Origin: Paludibacter sp. | GTDB taxonomy: Bacteria > Bacteroidota > Bacteroidia > Bacteroidales > Paludibacteraceae | NCBI GenBank assembly: GCA_018054805.1 | Contig: JAGPIU010000084.1 | Location: 1-5,493 of the forward strand | Length of the DNA: 5,493 bases | Direction of reading: 5' to 3' | Shown here: positions 1-5,493 of the stretch, piece by piece | Position numbering within the stretch: the first letter of the stretch is position 1 | Layout of the letters: every line of letters starts with the position of its first letter | The notes under the pieces: generated by a model | Seen by the model: the letters and a program-made list of their open reading frames with translations, nothing else | The model's database searches: none | What the model was told of the DNA's origin: nothing | Program-made: the position numbers and the translations under genes

Positions 1-698
1 CCCCATTCGTTGATATTCAGATAAGGGTGTGTGCTGTAAAGATCGGTATAGTCGGAGCCTGAATCCTGTTTTTCGGTAGGAGTAGCGGCATGTTTGTACT
101 TCAGGGTGAGTTTGGCGTGACGCGGACGACACGAAGCTGCGGAGCTGTTTACTGTAACGACCATTGGAAGTGGACCTTTTACCACTTCTACACCACGTTC
201 GAGGCGGCGTTTTACGGTAATCTTTTGGTTGGAACAGTCCAGAATTTCTTCTGCGTAAGTAATTTGTGGCATGCCGAGTTTTTCGGCTACCTGTGGACCT
301 ACCTGGGCTGTGTCGCCATCAATGGCCTGACGACCACAAATGATAATGTCCACTTTTCCAATTTTACGAATGGCGCAGGCAAGTGCATAAGAAGTAGCGA
401 GGGTGTCCGAACCGGCAAATTCACGTCCGCTGAGCAAATAGCCGCCATCGGCGCCACGATACATACTTTCGCGGATAATTTCGGCTGCACGGGCAGGACC
501 CATGGTCAACACATGCACAGTGGCACCTTCGATTTTCGATTTTAAGCGTAGTGCCTGTTCCAGCGCATTGAGGTCTTCGGGGTTATAAATGGCAGGAAGC
601 GCGGCACGGTTTACCGTTCCATCGGCTTTCATGGCATCTTTACCCACATTGCGCGTATCGGGCACCTGCTTGGCAAGTACTACAATATTAAAACTCAT
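1..698 (-). CDS. etfB: Electron transfer flavoprotein beta subunit (3' partial)
   Basis: Reading leftward from the ATG at 698-696 gives 232 codons with no stop before the window edge, beginning MSFNIVVLAKQVPDTRNVGK. EtfB pairs with EtfA to form a soluble flavoprotein that passes electrons from acyl-CoA and other dehydrogenases to an acceptor. Family hallmarks visible are the N-terminal VVLAKQVPDT strand-loop (residues 6-15), NPEDLNALEQALRLK (39-53), the nucleotide/flavin-binding stretch CGRQAIDGDTAQVGPQVAE (121-139), KRRLERGVEVVKGPLPMVVTV (within 163-183) and a CRPRHAKLTLKYKHA segment (190-204), as I recall from Bacteroidota homologues. The family is usually about 255-295 residues, so a few tens of C-terminal residues are missing. 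EtfA would be expected next to the left. The start is the first ATG, preceded by A/T-rich sequence with no Shine-Dalgarno, usual in this phylum. Whether the complex is bifurcating (two FADs) or carries AMP in the beta subunit cannot be settled from this fragment. Confidence 0.95.
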   Translation of the reverse strand, partial: MSFNIVVLAKQVPDTRNVGKDAMKADGTVNRAALPAIYNPEDLNALEQALRLKSKIEGATVHVLTMGPARAAEIIRESMYRGADGGYLLSGREFAGSDTLATSYALACAIRKIGKVDIIICGRQAIDGDTAQVGPQVAEKLGMPQITYAEEILDCSNQKITVKRRLERGVEVVKGPLPMVVTVNSSAASCRPRHAKLTLKYKHAATPTEKQDSGSDYTDLYSTHPYLNINEW

Positions 699-778
699 GT
701 TTGTATTATTTTGGGTTATTAGTCTTCGCGTGATTCTTTCATTCTTCGTTTTTAATACCGTTTATTGCAGATTTATTG

Positions 779-794
779 ATTCAGAATACTGAAT
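779..794. repeat. Short inverted repeat in the etfB leader
   Basis: ATTCAG-AATA-CTGAAT forms a perfect 6-bp stem with a 4-base loop. It lies inside the predicted untranslated leader of etfB, downstream of the promoter at 838-867. It could be a weak hairpin in the mRNA or a small operator. The stem is short and AT-rich, so chance is a fair alternative. Confidence 0.3.
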
Positions 795-837
795 AATACT
801 GTGCGGGGCTTACAAAAAACTTTGAAAAATGAATGCG

Positions 838-867
838 CAAATTTAGCAGTTTTTGTTGAACCTGCAA
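838..867 (-). promoter_or_regulatory. Bacteroidota-type promoter for etfB
   Basis: On the minus strand the sequence reads TTG (867-865), exactly 19 bases, then TAAATTTG (845-838). This matches the known Bacteroidota primary-sigma consensus of a -33 TTG and a -7 TAnnTTTG separated by about 19 bases. Transcription would start near 831-833 and give an etfB leader of about 130 bases. It is the only minus-strand site I found upstream of etfB with both boxes at correct spacing. The match is seen directly; activity is inferred. Confidence 0.7.
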
Positions 868-874
868 CAGCTTT

Positions 875-902
875 TCTGCACATTCTGAGAATTTTGTGCA
901 GA
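875..902. promoter_or_regulatory. Inverted repeat upstream of the etfB promoter, possible operator
   Basis: TCTGCACA (875-882) and TGTGCAGA (895-902) are perfect 8-bp inverted arms around a 12-base spacer, which itself contains the small palindrome TTCTGAGAA. The centre is about 57 bases upstream of the predicted etfB start site and the near arm lies 8 bases from the -33 box. Dyad sites at such positions often bind dimeric activators. No regulator family is identifiable from the half-site. It could also be a chance repeat. Confidence 0.4.
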
Positions 903-921
903 TTTAATGTATTGGAATGGA

Positions 922-959
922 TACAAAAAACGCGGGACTTTTCACAAAGTCCCGCGTTT
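922..959 (-). terminator. Strong intrinsic terminator for leftward transcription
   Basis: Arms AAACGCGGGACTTT (928-941) and AAAGTCCCGCGTTT (946-959) are perfectly complementary over 14 bp around the loop TCAC. Read on the minus strand, the GC-rich stem runs into TTTTTT (complement of 925-930) and then GTAT, the classic intrinsic terminator layout. On the plus strand only TTTC follows, so rightward termination should be weaker. No recognised gene ends here: etfB starts to the left and the neighbouring gene on the right runs away from it. It would stop any leftward transcript from 960 onward before it reaches the etfB promoter. Confidence 0.8.
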
Positions 960-1027
960 CAATAGGTATTAGTTTTTTAAGGTATAAAAAAGATTGTGTT
1001 GTTTAGTTAACGGTTGCAAAGAAACAG

Positions 1028-1225
1028 CTAAATTTCGATTGGTACAAGTTCAAAAATATGTTTTACAACCTGTTTTTGCTGTTTTTCGATTTTGGAAGGA
1101 CATTTCTGTATACTGAAGTTGTATGTAAGTGCCACATTTATAGTTTTATATGCTTTATTGTGTGCCGACTCAAAAAAAACATTAAAATTCTTCTTTTTTG
1201 TCGTTTTGAGCATTCGGTAATACAA
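1028..1225 (-). CDS. Doubtful small ORF, hypothetical protein (65 or 61 aa)
   Basis: This minus-strand frame starts with TTG at 1225-1223 or, perhaps better, the ATG at 1213-1211 (61 residues), and ends 68 bases before the strong leftward terminator at 922-959. The product would be Lys/Asn-rich and basic, with no signal peptide, membrane segment or recognised motif, and ends in VVKHIFELVPIEI. Its composition fits translated AT-rich noncoding DNA. Its only support is position: the terminator needs an upstream transcript, and a -7-like TACATTTG occurs on the minus strand at 1262-1255, though no proper -33 box is at the right spacing. It could equally be part of a small noncoding RNA, or nothing. 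Confidence 0.2.
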   Translation of the reverse strand: MYYRMLKTTKKKNFNVFFESAHNKAYKTINVALTYNFSIQKCPSKIEKQQKQVVKHIFELVPIEI

Positions 1226-1264
1226 TTCTTTTCAGATAATGCCTTTTGTGTTTACAAATGTAAT

Positions 1265-1284
1265 AGTTTTTTGCCGAAAAAACT
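1265..1284. repeat. AT-rich inverted repeat
   Basis: AGTTTTTT (1265-1272) and AAAAAACT (1277-1284) are perfect 8-bp arms around GCCG. The stem is nearly all A:T, so it makes a weak hairpin and has no T-run suited to termination. It lies just upstream of the weak minus-strand -7-like element at 1262-1255, where a regulator could bind, but runs of A and T make chance repeats likely here. Confidence 0.3.
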
Positions 1285-1375
1285 CCGATTCCAAATCTTA
1301 ATGAATATTATTTCATTTTACTGTTGTGACAGGGTTTTTATTGAAAAAAAATAGATATGCAGGGCTTTCAAAATC

Positions 1376-1405
1376 TTTTCATTTCGTTTATTATTCATAT
1401 CTTTG
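1376..1405 (+). promoter_or_regulatory. Promoter for the glutaminyl cyclase-proB-lipoprotein-proA unit
   Basis: TATCTTTG at 1398-1405 is a perfect Bacteroidota -7 box (TAnnTTTG). At 19-base spacing the -33 position reads TTT (1376-1378) within TTTTC, a partial match to TTG. Transcription would start near 1411, leaving only about a dozen bases before the ATG at 1424, so the leader is very short. I found no other matching site in front of any of the three genes that follow, which suggests this promoter drives all four. Confidence 0.55.
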
Positions 1406-1423
1406 TGCTTCATTTGACTAATT

Positions 1424-2401
1424 ATGAGGAAAATATACATTTTTATCCTGTTTATATTCATATTATCAGGATGTAAGCAGGCTACGCAATCGGGCAAACA
1501 GAAAGTAGCTGAGCAAATACAGGTTCCGGCATTTGTGGCCGATTCGGCTTATCAATATATTCAGACGCAGGTTGACTTTGGTCCGCGCGTACCCAATACC
1601 GAGGCGCATTTGCAATGTGCAGCTTATCTGTCGGCTAAGCTCAAATCGTTTGGCGCGGAAGTGATCGAACAAAAAGCTGAATTAAAAGCTTTCAACGGCA
1701 CTGAGCTTAATGCTGTAAACGTAATTGGTAGTTTTCAACCCGAAAGACAGAAACGCATTTTGCTTTTTGCTCATTGGGATAGTCGCCCCTGGAGCGATCA
1801 CGACCCCGATCCGGCTAATTACAATACGCCTGTATTGGGAGCCAACGATGGAGCAAGTGGCGTGGGAGTGTTGCTCGAAATTGCACGTCAACTGGGGCAA
1901 ACTGCTCCTGAAGTGGGTGTGGATATAATATTTTTCGATGCCGAGGATTATGGAGCTCCTGACACTTTCACCGGAAATAGTGAAGATTCGTGGTGTCTTG
2001 GTTCGCAATACTGGGCCCGGAATCCACACAAAAGTGGTTATAAAGCTGATTATGGTATTTTGCTCGATATGGTGGGTGCGCCGGGAGCTACTTTTTATAA
2101 AGAGCAAATTTCGATGCATTATGCAGCGCATATCGTCAAAAAAGTATGGGATAAAGCCCAAAAACTTGGTTTTAGTCAGTATTTCATCAACGAAGAATTG
2201 GGCGCAATTACCGACGATCATTTGTATATAAACCGTATAGCAGGCATTCCGAGTATCGATATTATTCAGTACGATAAATATTCGTCGAAAGGTTTTGGTC
2301 ATTACTGGCACACCATCAACGATACGATGGAAAACATCGACAAAAGCACGCTTCATGCTGTGGGAACTACAGTTATGCATGTGGTTTATTCTGAAAAATA
2401 A
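1424..2401 (+). CDS. Lipoprotein of the M28 / type II glutaminyl cyclase family
   Basis: This 325-residue protein begins with a lipoprotein signal peptide: basic MRK, a hydrophobic stretch (4-14) and lipobox LSGC with Cys17 as the lipidated residue. The mature part has the M28-fold order of metal-site motifs: AHWDSRPW (116-123), GANDGASG (139-146), FFDAEDYG (170-177), LLDMVG (213-218), TDDH (263-266) and HYWHT (293-297). By analogy with human glutaminyl cyclase, D142, D175 and H296 are the likely zinc ligands, E174 the acid/base, and D215 and D264/D265 the supporting aspartates. The segment SWCLGSQYWA (189-198) also fits the bacterial cyclases. These enzymes convert N-terminal Gln to pyroglutamate in the periplasm, matching the frequent Gln that follows signal peptidase I cleavage in Bacteroidota. 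A two-zinc aminopeptidase is the alternative, since the first-metal His (H117) is retained. It ends 36 bases before proB. Confidence 0.85.
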   Translation: MRKIYIFILFIFILSGCKQATQSGKQKVAEQIQVPAFVADSAYQYIQTQVDFGPRVPNTEAHLQCAAYLSAKLKSFGAEVIEQKAELKAFNGTELNAVNVIGSFQPERQKRILLFAHWDSRPWSDHDPDPANYNTPVLGANDGASGVGVLLEIARQLGQTAPEVGVDIIFFDAEDYGAPDTFTGNSEDSWCLGSQYWARNPHKSGYKADYGILLDMVGAPGATFYKEQISMHYAAHIVKKVWDKAQKLGFSQYFINEELGAITDDHLYINRIAGIPSIDIIQYDKYSSKGFGHYWHTINDTMENIDKSTLHAVGTTVMHVVYSEK

Positions 2402-2437
2402 TTAATCCAACGACTTCTTCCTAAAAATAAAATTTCA

Positions 2438-3520
2438 ATGTCCTTACGTTTCAAACGAATTGCCGTAAAAATTGGTAGCAATGTGCTTACCCGCCCCGAT
2501 GGTACGCTGGATATTACGCGTATGTCGGCTCTGGTCGATCAGATTGCTGTGTTGCATAAAAAAGGTGTAGAGCTGGTGCTTGTTTCTTCGGGTGCTGTGG
2601 CCTCGGGCCGTAGTATTCTGGGACTCAATAAAAAAATGGATGTGGTTGATCAGCGCCAGTTGTATTCGGCTGTGGGACAGGCCAAGCTTATCAATCATTA
2701 TTGGGATTTGTTTCGCGAACATGGCATTACGGTAGGGCAGGTGCTTACTATGAAAGAGAATTTCTCGAGTCGTCGACATTATCTCAATCAGCGAAACTGT
2801 ATGCAGGTGATGCTCGACAATCATGTGATTCCGGTGGTGAACGAAAATGATACGGTGTCGGTTTCGGAACTTATGTTTACCGACAACGATGAACTCTCGG
2901 GGCTTATTGCGTCGATGATGGACATGGAAGCGTTGATTATTCTGAGCAATATTGATGGCATTTACAATGGTTCACCTGCCGATCCGGCTTCGCAGGTAAT
3001 TCGCGAAATAAGTAAAGGGCAGGATGTATCCGACTTTATTCAAAGTTCAAAATCGTCGTTCGGACGGGGTGGAATGGCAACCAAAACCACTATTGCCCGC
3101 AAAATAGCCGACGAAGGAATTGAAGTGTATATTGCCAATGGCAAGAAAGAAAATATACTTTTAGGCTTGCTCGATAAAAATGAAGAGGTTATTTGCACGC
3201 ATTTTGTTGCTTCGCGTGAAGGTGTTTCAAGTGTAAAGAAATGGATTGCACACAGTCATGGTTTTGCCAAAGGCGAAATTCATGTAAACGAAAATGCAGC
3301 GAAAGCACTTTGTGGCGATAAAGCTGTAAGTTTATTGCCTGTGGGTGCTACAGGTATCGAAGGTGAATTTGAAAAAGACGATATTGTGAAAATTGTGGGA
3401 GAGGATGGACAATCGCTTGGCGTGGGTAAAGTGCAGTATGATAGTCGAAAAGCACGCGAGTTGCTCGGGCGGAAAAATCAGAAACCATTGATTCATTGCG
3501 ATTATCTGTATCTTGAATAA
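2438..3520 (+). CDS. proB: Glutamate 5-kinase
   Basis: ProB phosphorylates L-glutamate on its gamma-carboxyl with ATP, the first and usually proline-inhibited step of proline synthesis, in the cytoplasm. The 360-residue length matches the full two-domain form: an amino-acid-kinase domain (about 5-255) and a C-terminal PUA domain (about 275-355). Kinase motifs are VKIGSNVLT (10-18, with K11 in the phosphate-binding loop), VLVSSGAVASGR (47-58), VNENDTV (134-140), FTDNDELSG (147-155), LSNIDGIY (169-176) and FGRGGMATK (208-216), the glycine-rich ATP-site loop. That loop has Arg where E. coli has Thr (GTGGM). The PUA end has the conserved IHVNENAAKAL and VGEDG segments. The ATG is preceded by A-rich sequence and no Shine-Dalgarno. 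It lies 36 bases after the cyclase gene and 48 before a lipoprotein gene that separates it from proA. Confidence 0.97.
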   Translation: MSLRFKRIAVKIGSNVLTRPDGTLDITRMSALVDQIAVLHKKGVELVLVSSGAVASGRSILGLNKKMDVVDQRQLYSAVGQAKLINHYWDLFREHGITVGQVLTMKENFSSRRHYLNQRNCMQVMLDNHVIPVVNENDTVSVSELMFTDNDELSGLIASMMDMEALIILSNIDGIYNGSPADPASQVIREISKGQDVSDFIQSSKSSFGRGGMATKTTIARKIADEGIEVYIANGKKENILLGLLDKNEEVICTHFVASREGVSSVKKWIAHSHGFAKGEIHVNENAAKALCGDKAVSLLPVGATGIEGEFEKDDIVKIVGEDGQSLGVGKVQYDSRKARELLGRKNQKPLIHCDYLYLE

Positions 3521-3568
3521 TTATTCCTATCTGAAATTTCCGCTGCTACTTAAATAATTGTAGAAAAA

Positions 3569-4243
3569 ATGAAATCATTCAATCTGAAAATTCTTGTTTT
3601 CTTTCTGACGGTTGTGGCTTTGAACGGCTGTGTAAGTACATCGAAAATGACCAAAGTAATTCGCGACCGCATGCCCAATGTAGCACAGCCCACTTACGAT
3701 TATAGTTCGTTTGTGACGGTTAAGTCGGATTCGCTGATACACACCGATTCGCTGGTGACTGTAAAAAAAGAGAAATCGTATTTTATTCCGGCAGTGTTTC
3801 TGTGGGCATGGAATCATCAACTGGCTTGTGAACTTAGTAGCAATTATATGTTGAATATATTTCGTAAAGTGCTGGCTGATAAATTGAAGGAATATAATAT
3901 GGAAAAATTTATTGGTAATAACAAACTCGAAATCAATATTAAAAAAGTGCCAAATCGCTTTAAATATACCAATAACGGCTCGGTATTATTTCTTGTTTTT
4001 GCTTATTCTTATCATTTTCAGGAAGTGGTTTATCGCGAAAACGAGCGTTTTGTGCTGACTTATACTTTTTCGGATGATCTTGGGAATACGCGTGGCGATA
4101 GCATAAGTTATACTTTCCCCGAACAGTATAAAAGTTCAGGTTTGTCGGGATATTATTATGTGGAAGATTATATGGTGGGTTTAAAGTACGATTTCGAAAA
4201 GAAAAGTGCTGAGTTTATCGACAGGATATTCGAAAGCTTATAA
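3569..4243 (+). CDS. Uncharacterised lipoprotein between proB and proA
   Basis: I do not recognise this family. The 224-residue product has a clear lipoprotein signal peptide: MKSFNLK, a hydrophobic run (8-18) and lipobox LNGC with Cys21. It should be exported and lipid-anchored. The residues after Cys (VSTSK) are not the acidic K-(D/E)2 type surface-export signal known in Bacteroidota, so a periplasm-facing location is more likely. A polar Ser/Thr-rich linker (about 22-70) is followed by YFIPAVFLWAWNHQLACELS (71-90), a probable amphipathic helix (about 92-115), then alternating strand-like segments (about 119-183) and a C-terminal helix (about 205-224). That helix-then-sheet order recalls small periplasmic auxiliary lipoproteins, but this is only a guess. 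It starts 48 bases after proB and stops 32 bases before proA, so it is probably cotranscribed with them. Codon use looks like its neighbours. Confidence 0.85.
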   Translation: MKSFNLKILVFFLTVVALNGCVSTSKMTKVIRDRMPNVAQPTYDYSSFVTVKSDSLIHTDSLVTVKKEKSYFIPAVFLWAWNHQLACELSSNYMLNIFRKVLADKLKEYNMEKFIGNNKLEINIKKVPNRFKYTNNGSVLFLVFAYSYHFQEVVYRENERFVLTYTFSDDLGNTRGDSISYTFPEQYKSSGLSGYYYVEDYMVGLKYDFEKKSAEFIDRIFESL

Positions 4244-4275
4244 TTGTTTTTATAAATAACTGATTGAAGAAAAAT

Positions 4276-5493
4276 ATGGAATCTACGCAATATTGGAAAA
4301 AAGCAGCCCTGCAGGCTTCACGTTCACTGAACTTAATCGACACCAAACTAATCGATCAGGTTTTGTCAGCACTTGCTGATGCAGCAGAAGCCAACGCTAC
4401 TCAAATACTTGCAGCTAATGCAAAAGACCTGGCTGCGATGGACAAAACAAATCCAATGTACGACAGGCTTTTACTTACTGAAGAGCGTATTGCAGGTATC
4501 GCAGCGGATATCCGTAATGTGGCATCGCTTCCTTCTCCGCTTGGTCGTAAGTTAATGGAAACTATTCGTCCCAATGGAATGACAATTGAAAAAGTGTCGG
4601 TGCCTTTTGGTGTGGTGGGTGTTATTTACGAAGCACGTCCCAATGTGAGCTTCGATGTATTTTCGCTTTGTCTCAAATCGGGAAATGCCTGTGTGCTAAA
4701 GGGCGGTTCGGATGCATATTATTCCAATGAAGCTATTGTGAAGGTGATTCGCGAAGTGTTGAGCAATGCCGGACTTGATGAAAATATTGTGACTTTATTG
4801 CCTGCCGGACGGGAAGCTGCTGTGGAACTGATGAATGCCACAGGTTATGTGGATGTGATTATTCCGCGTGGTGGAAAAAGTCTGATTGAGTCAGTGCGCG
4901 ATAATTCGCGTATTCCGGTCATTGAAACAGGGGCAGGTATTTGCCATACTTATTTCGATGTGGCTGGCGATGTAAATAAAGGCCGCGACATTGTGTTCAA
5001 TGCAAAAACTCGACGTGTAAGTGTGTGTAATGCGCTCGATTGTCTGGTGATTCACGAAAATCGTTTGTCCGATTTGCCTGCTTTGTGCGAAAAACTGGCT
5101 GAGAAAGATGTGATTATTTATGCTGATATAAAATCATATACTTTCCTGAACGGAAAATATCCTGCGCATTTACTTCAGAAAGCTACTGCGGAAAGTTATG
5201 GTATTGAGTTTCTCGGTTACAAAATGTCGGTAAAAACAGTGGCCGATATCCAGGCAGCTGTGCAGCATATTTCGGAATACAGTTCGAAACACAGCGAATG
5301 TATAGTAAGCGAAAATGCCGAAGCTTTGCAATATTTTTCTAAAGCGGTAGATGCTGCCTGCGTGTACAGCAATGTCTCTACAGCCTTTACAGATGGTGCC
5401 CAATTCGGACTCGGAGCCGAAATTGGGATTAGTACTCAAAAGTTACATGCCCGTGGTCCAATGGCATTGGAAGAACTTTGCTCATACAAGTGG
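4276..5493 (+). CDS. proA: Gamma-glutamyl phosphate reductase (3' partial)
   Basis: Translation from the ATG at 4276 gives 406 codons open to the window edge. ProA uses NADPH to reduce gamma-glutamyl phosphate, the ProB product, to glutamate-5-semialdehyde, which cyclises toward proline. It belongs to the aldehyde dehydrogenase superfamily. Motifs seen are [20 protein letters not shown] (109-128), [15 protein letters not shown] (133-147), [10 protein letters not shown] (196-205), [16 protein letters not shown] (213-228), [19 protein letters not shown] (242-260) with the catalytic Cys at 251 (codon 5026-5028), and near the end [20 protein letters not shown] (371-390) and [16 protein letters not shown] (391-406). 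Family members are about 410-417 residues, so only about 5-15 residues are lost at the right edge. There is no frameshift. No separate promoter is visible in the 32-base gap before it, so it is probably read with proB. Confidence 0.97.
   Translation, partial: MESTQYWKKAALQASRSLNLIDTKLIDQVLSALADAAEANATQILAANAKDLAAMDKTNPMYDRLLLTEERIAGIAADIRNVASLPSPLGRKLMETIRPNGMTIEKVSVPFGVVGVIYEARPNVSFDVFSLCLKSGNACVLKGGSDAYYSNEAIVKVIREVLSNAGLDENIVTLLPAGREAAVELMNATGYVDVIIPRGGKSLIESVRDNSRIPVIETGAGICHTYFDVAGDVNKGRDIVFNAKTRRVSVCNALDCLVIHENRLSDLPALCEKLAEKDVIIYADIKSYTFLNGKYPAHLLQKATAESYGIEFLGYKMSVKTVADIQAAVQHISEYSSKHSECIVSENAEALQYFSKAVDAACVYSNVSTAFTDGAQFGLGAEIGISTQKLHARGPMALEELCSYKW

Larger units (their letters stand above)
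699..1423. other. Divergent AT-rich intergenic region between etfB and the glutaminyl cyclase gene
   Basis: This 725-base stretch separates the start codons of two divergently transcribed genes. It is clearly more AT-rich than the flanking genes, with many A and T runs, and no reading frame in it resembles a known protein. From left to right it holds a leader of roughly 130 bases for etfB, a minus-strand promoter (838-867), an inverted repeat (875-902), a strong leftward terminator (922-959), a doubtful small minus-strand ORF (1028-1225), an AT-rich inverted repeat (1265-1284) and a plus-strand promoter (1376-1405). A 98-codon plus-strand frame at 1058-1354 is Phe/Cys/Ile-rich and looks like a chance product of AT-rich DNA. 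Confidence 0.8.

Noticed and set aside
90..545. 151-codon plus-strand ORF across the left end
   Set aside because: It lies wholly antisense to etfB, whose translation shows strong family motifs. The plus-strand product is Phe/Thr/Gly-rich with no recognisable domain.
1051..1058. Minus-strand TATTTTTG resembling a -7 box
   Set aside because: No TTG lies about 19 bases upstream on that strand, and such T-rich octamers are common in this AT-rich region.
1171..1200. CAAAAAA and TTTTTTG arms that could pair as a hairpin
   Set aside because: Seven A/T-dominated pairs around a 16-base loop are expected by chance in sequence this rich in A and T runs.
1058..1354. 98-codon plus-strand ORF in the intergenic region
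   Set aside because: The product is dominated by Phe, Ile, Leu, Cys and Lys as expected from random AT-rich DNA, no promoter motif precedes it, and it overlaps the antisense candidate and two inverted repeats.
1682..2380. 232-codon minus-strand ORF antisense to the cyclase gene
   Set aside because: The plus-strand frame contains all expected metal-site motifs and a lipoprotein signal; the antisense product has none and is a shadow of its codon bias.
3521..3568. Possible terminator or promoter between proB and the lipoprotein gene
   Set aside because: No stem with a following T-run and no TAnnTTTG element is present in the 48 bases; the same holds for the gaps at 2402-2437 and 4244-4275.
4373..4555. 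60-codon plus-strand ORF at the start of proA
   Set aside because: It is out of frame with proA, which reads uninterrupted through this stretch from the ATG at 4276.

Overview
This looks like a chromosomal housekeeping segment from a member of the Bacteroidota, most likely close to the Bacteroidales. The signs are promoter elements of the TTG-N19-TAnnTTTG type, start codons preceded by A-rich sequence rather than a Shine-Dalgarno, a mammalian-type (type II) glutaminyl cyclase carried as a lipoprotein, and an EtfB that reads like Bacteroidales homologues. These placements come from remembered family patterns, not from a search.

Layout. Positions 1-698 (minus strand) hold the first ~232 codons of etfB, the beta subunit of electron transfer flavoprotein; its C-terminus lies beyond the left edge. 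Positions 699-1423 are a 725-base AT-rich divergent intergenic region. It carries a full-consensus promoter firing left into etfB, an inverted repeat just upstream of that promoter, a strong intrinsic terminator pointing left, a doubtful small minus-strand ORF ending just before that terminator, and a promoter firing right just before the first plus-strand gene. From 1424 to the right edge, four plus-strand genes follow with gaps of only 32-48 bases and no visible terminator or second promoter: a lipoprotein of the M28/type II glutaminyl cyclase family, proB, an unrecognised lipoprotein, and proA (missing only its last residues at the right edge).

Function. ProB (glutamate 5-kinase) and ProA (gamma-glutamyl phosphate reductase) catalyse the two consecutive steps from glutamate to glutamate-5-semialdehyde, the proline precursor. 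The two lipoprotein genes sit in the same apparent transcription unit, one before proB and one between proB and proA. The cyclase probably acts in the periplasm on N-terminal glutamines of exported proteins. The second lipoprotein has no assignable function. EtfB, with an EtfA expected just off the left edge, forms a flavin electron carrier and is transcribed independently and divergently.

I see no mobile element, CRISPR array, tRNA or rRNA gene, and no clear novel defence or biosynthetic system. The points most worth checking are the orphan leftward terminator with its possible small transcript, the operator-like repeat upstream of etfB, and the unknown lipoprotein wedged between proB and proA.
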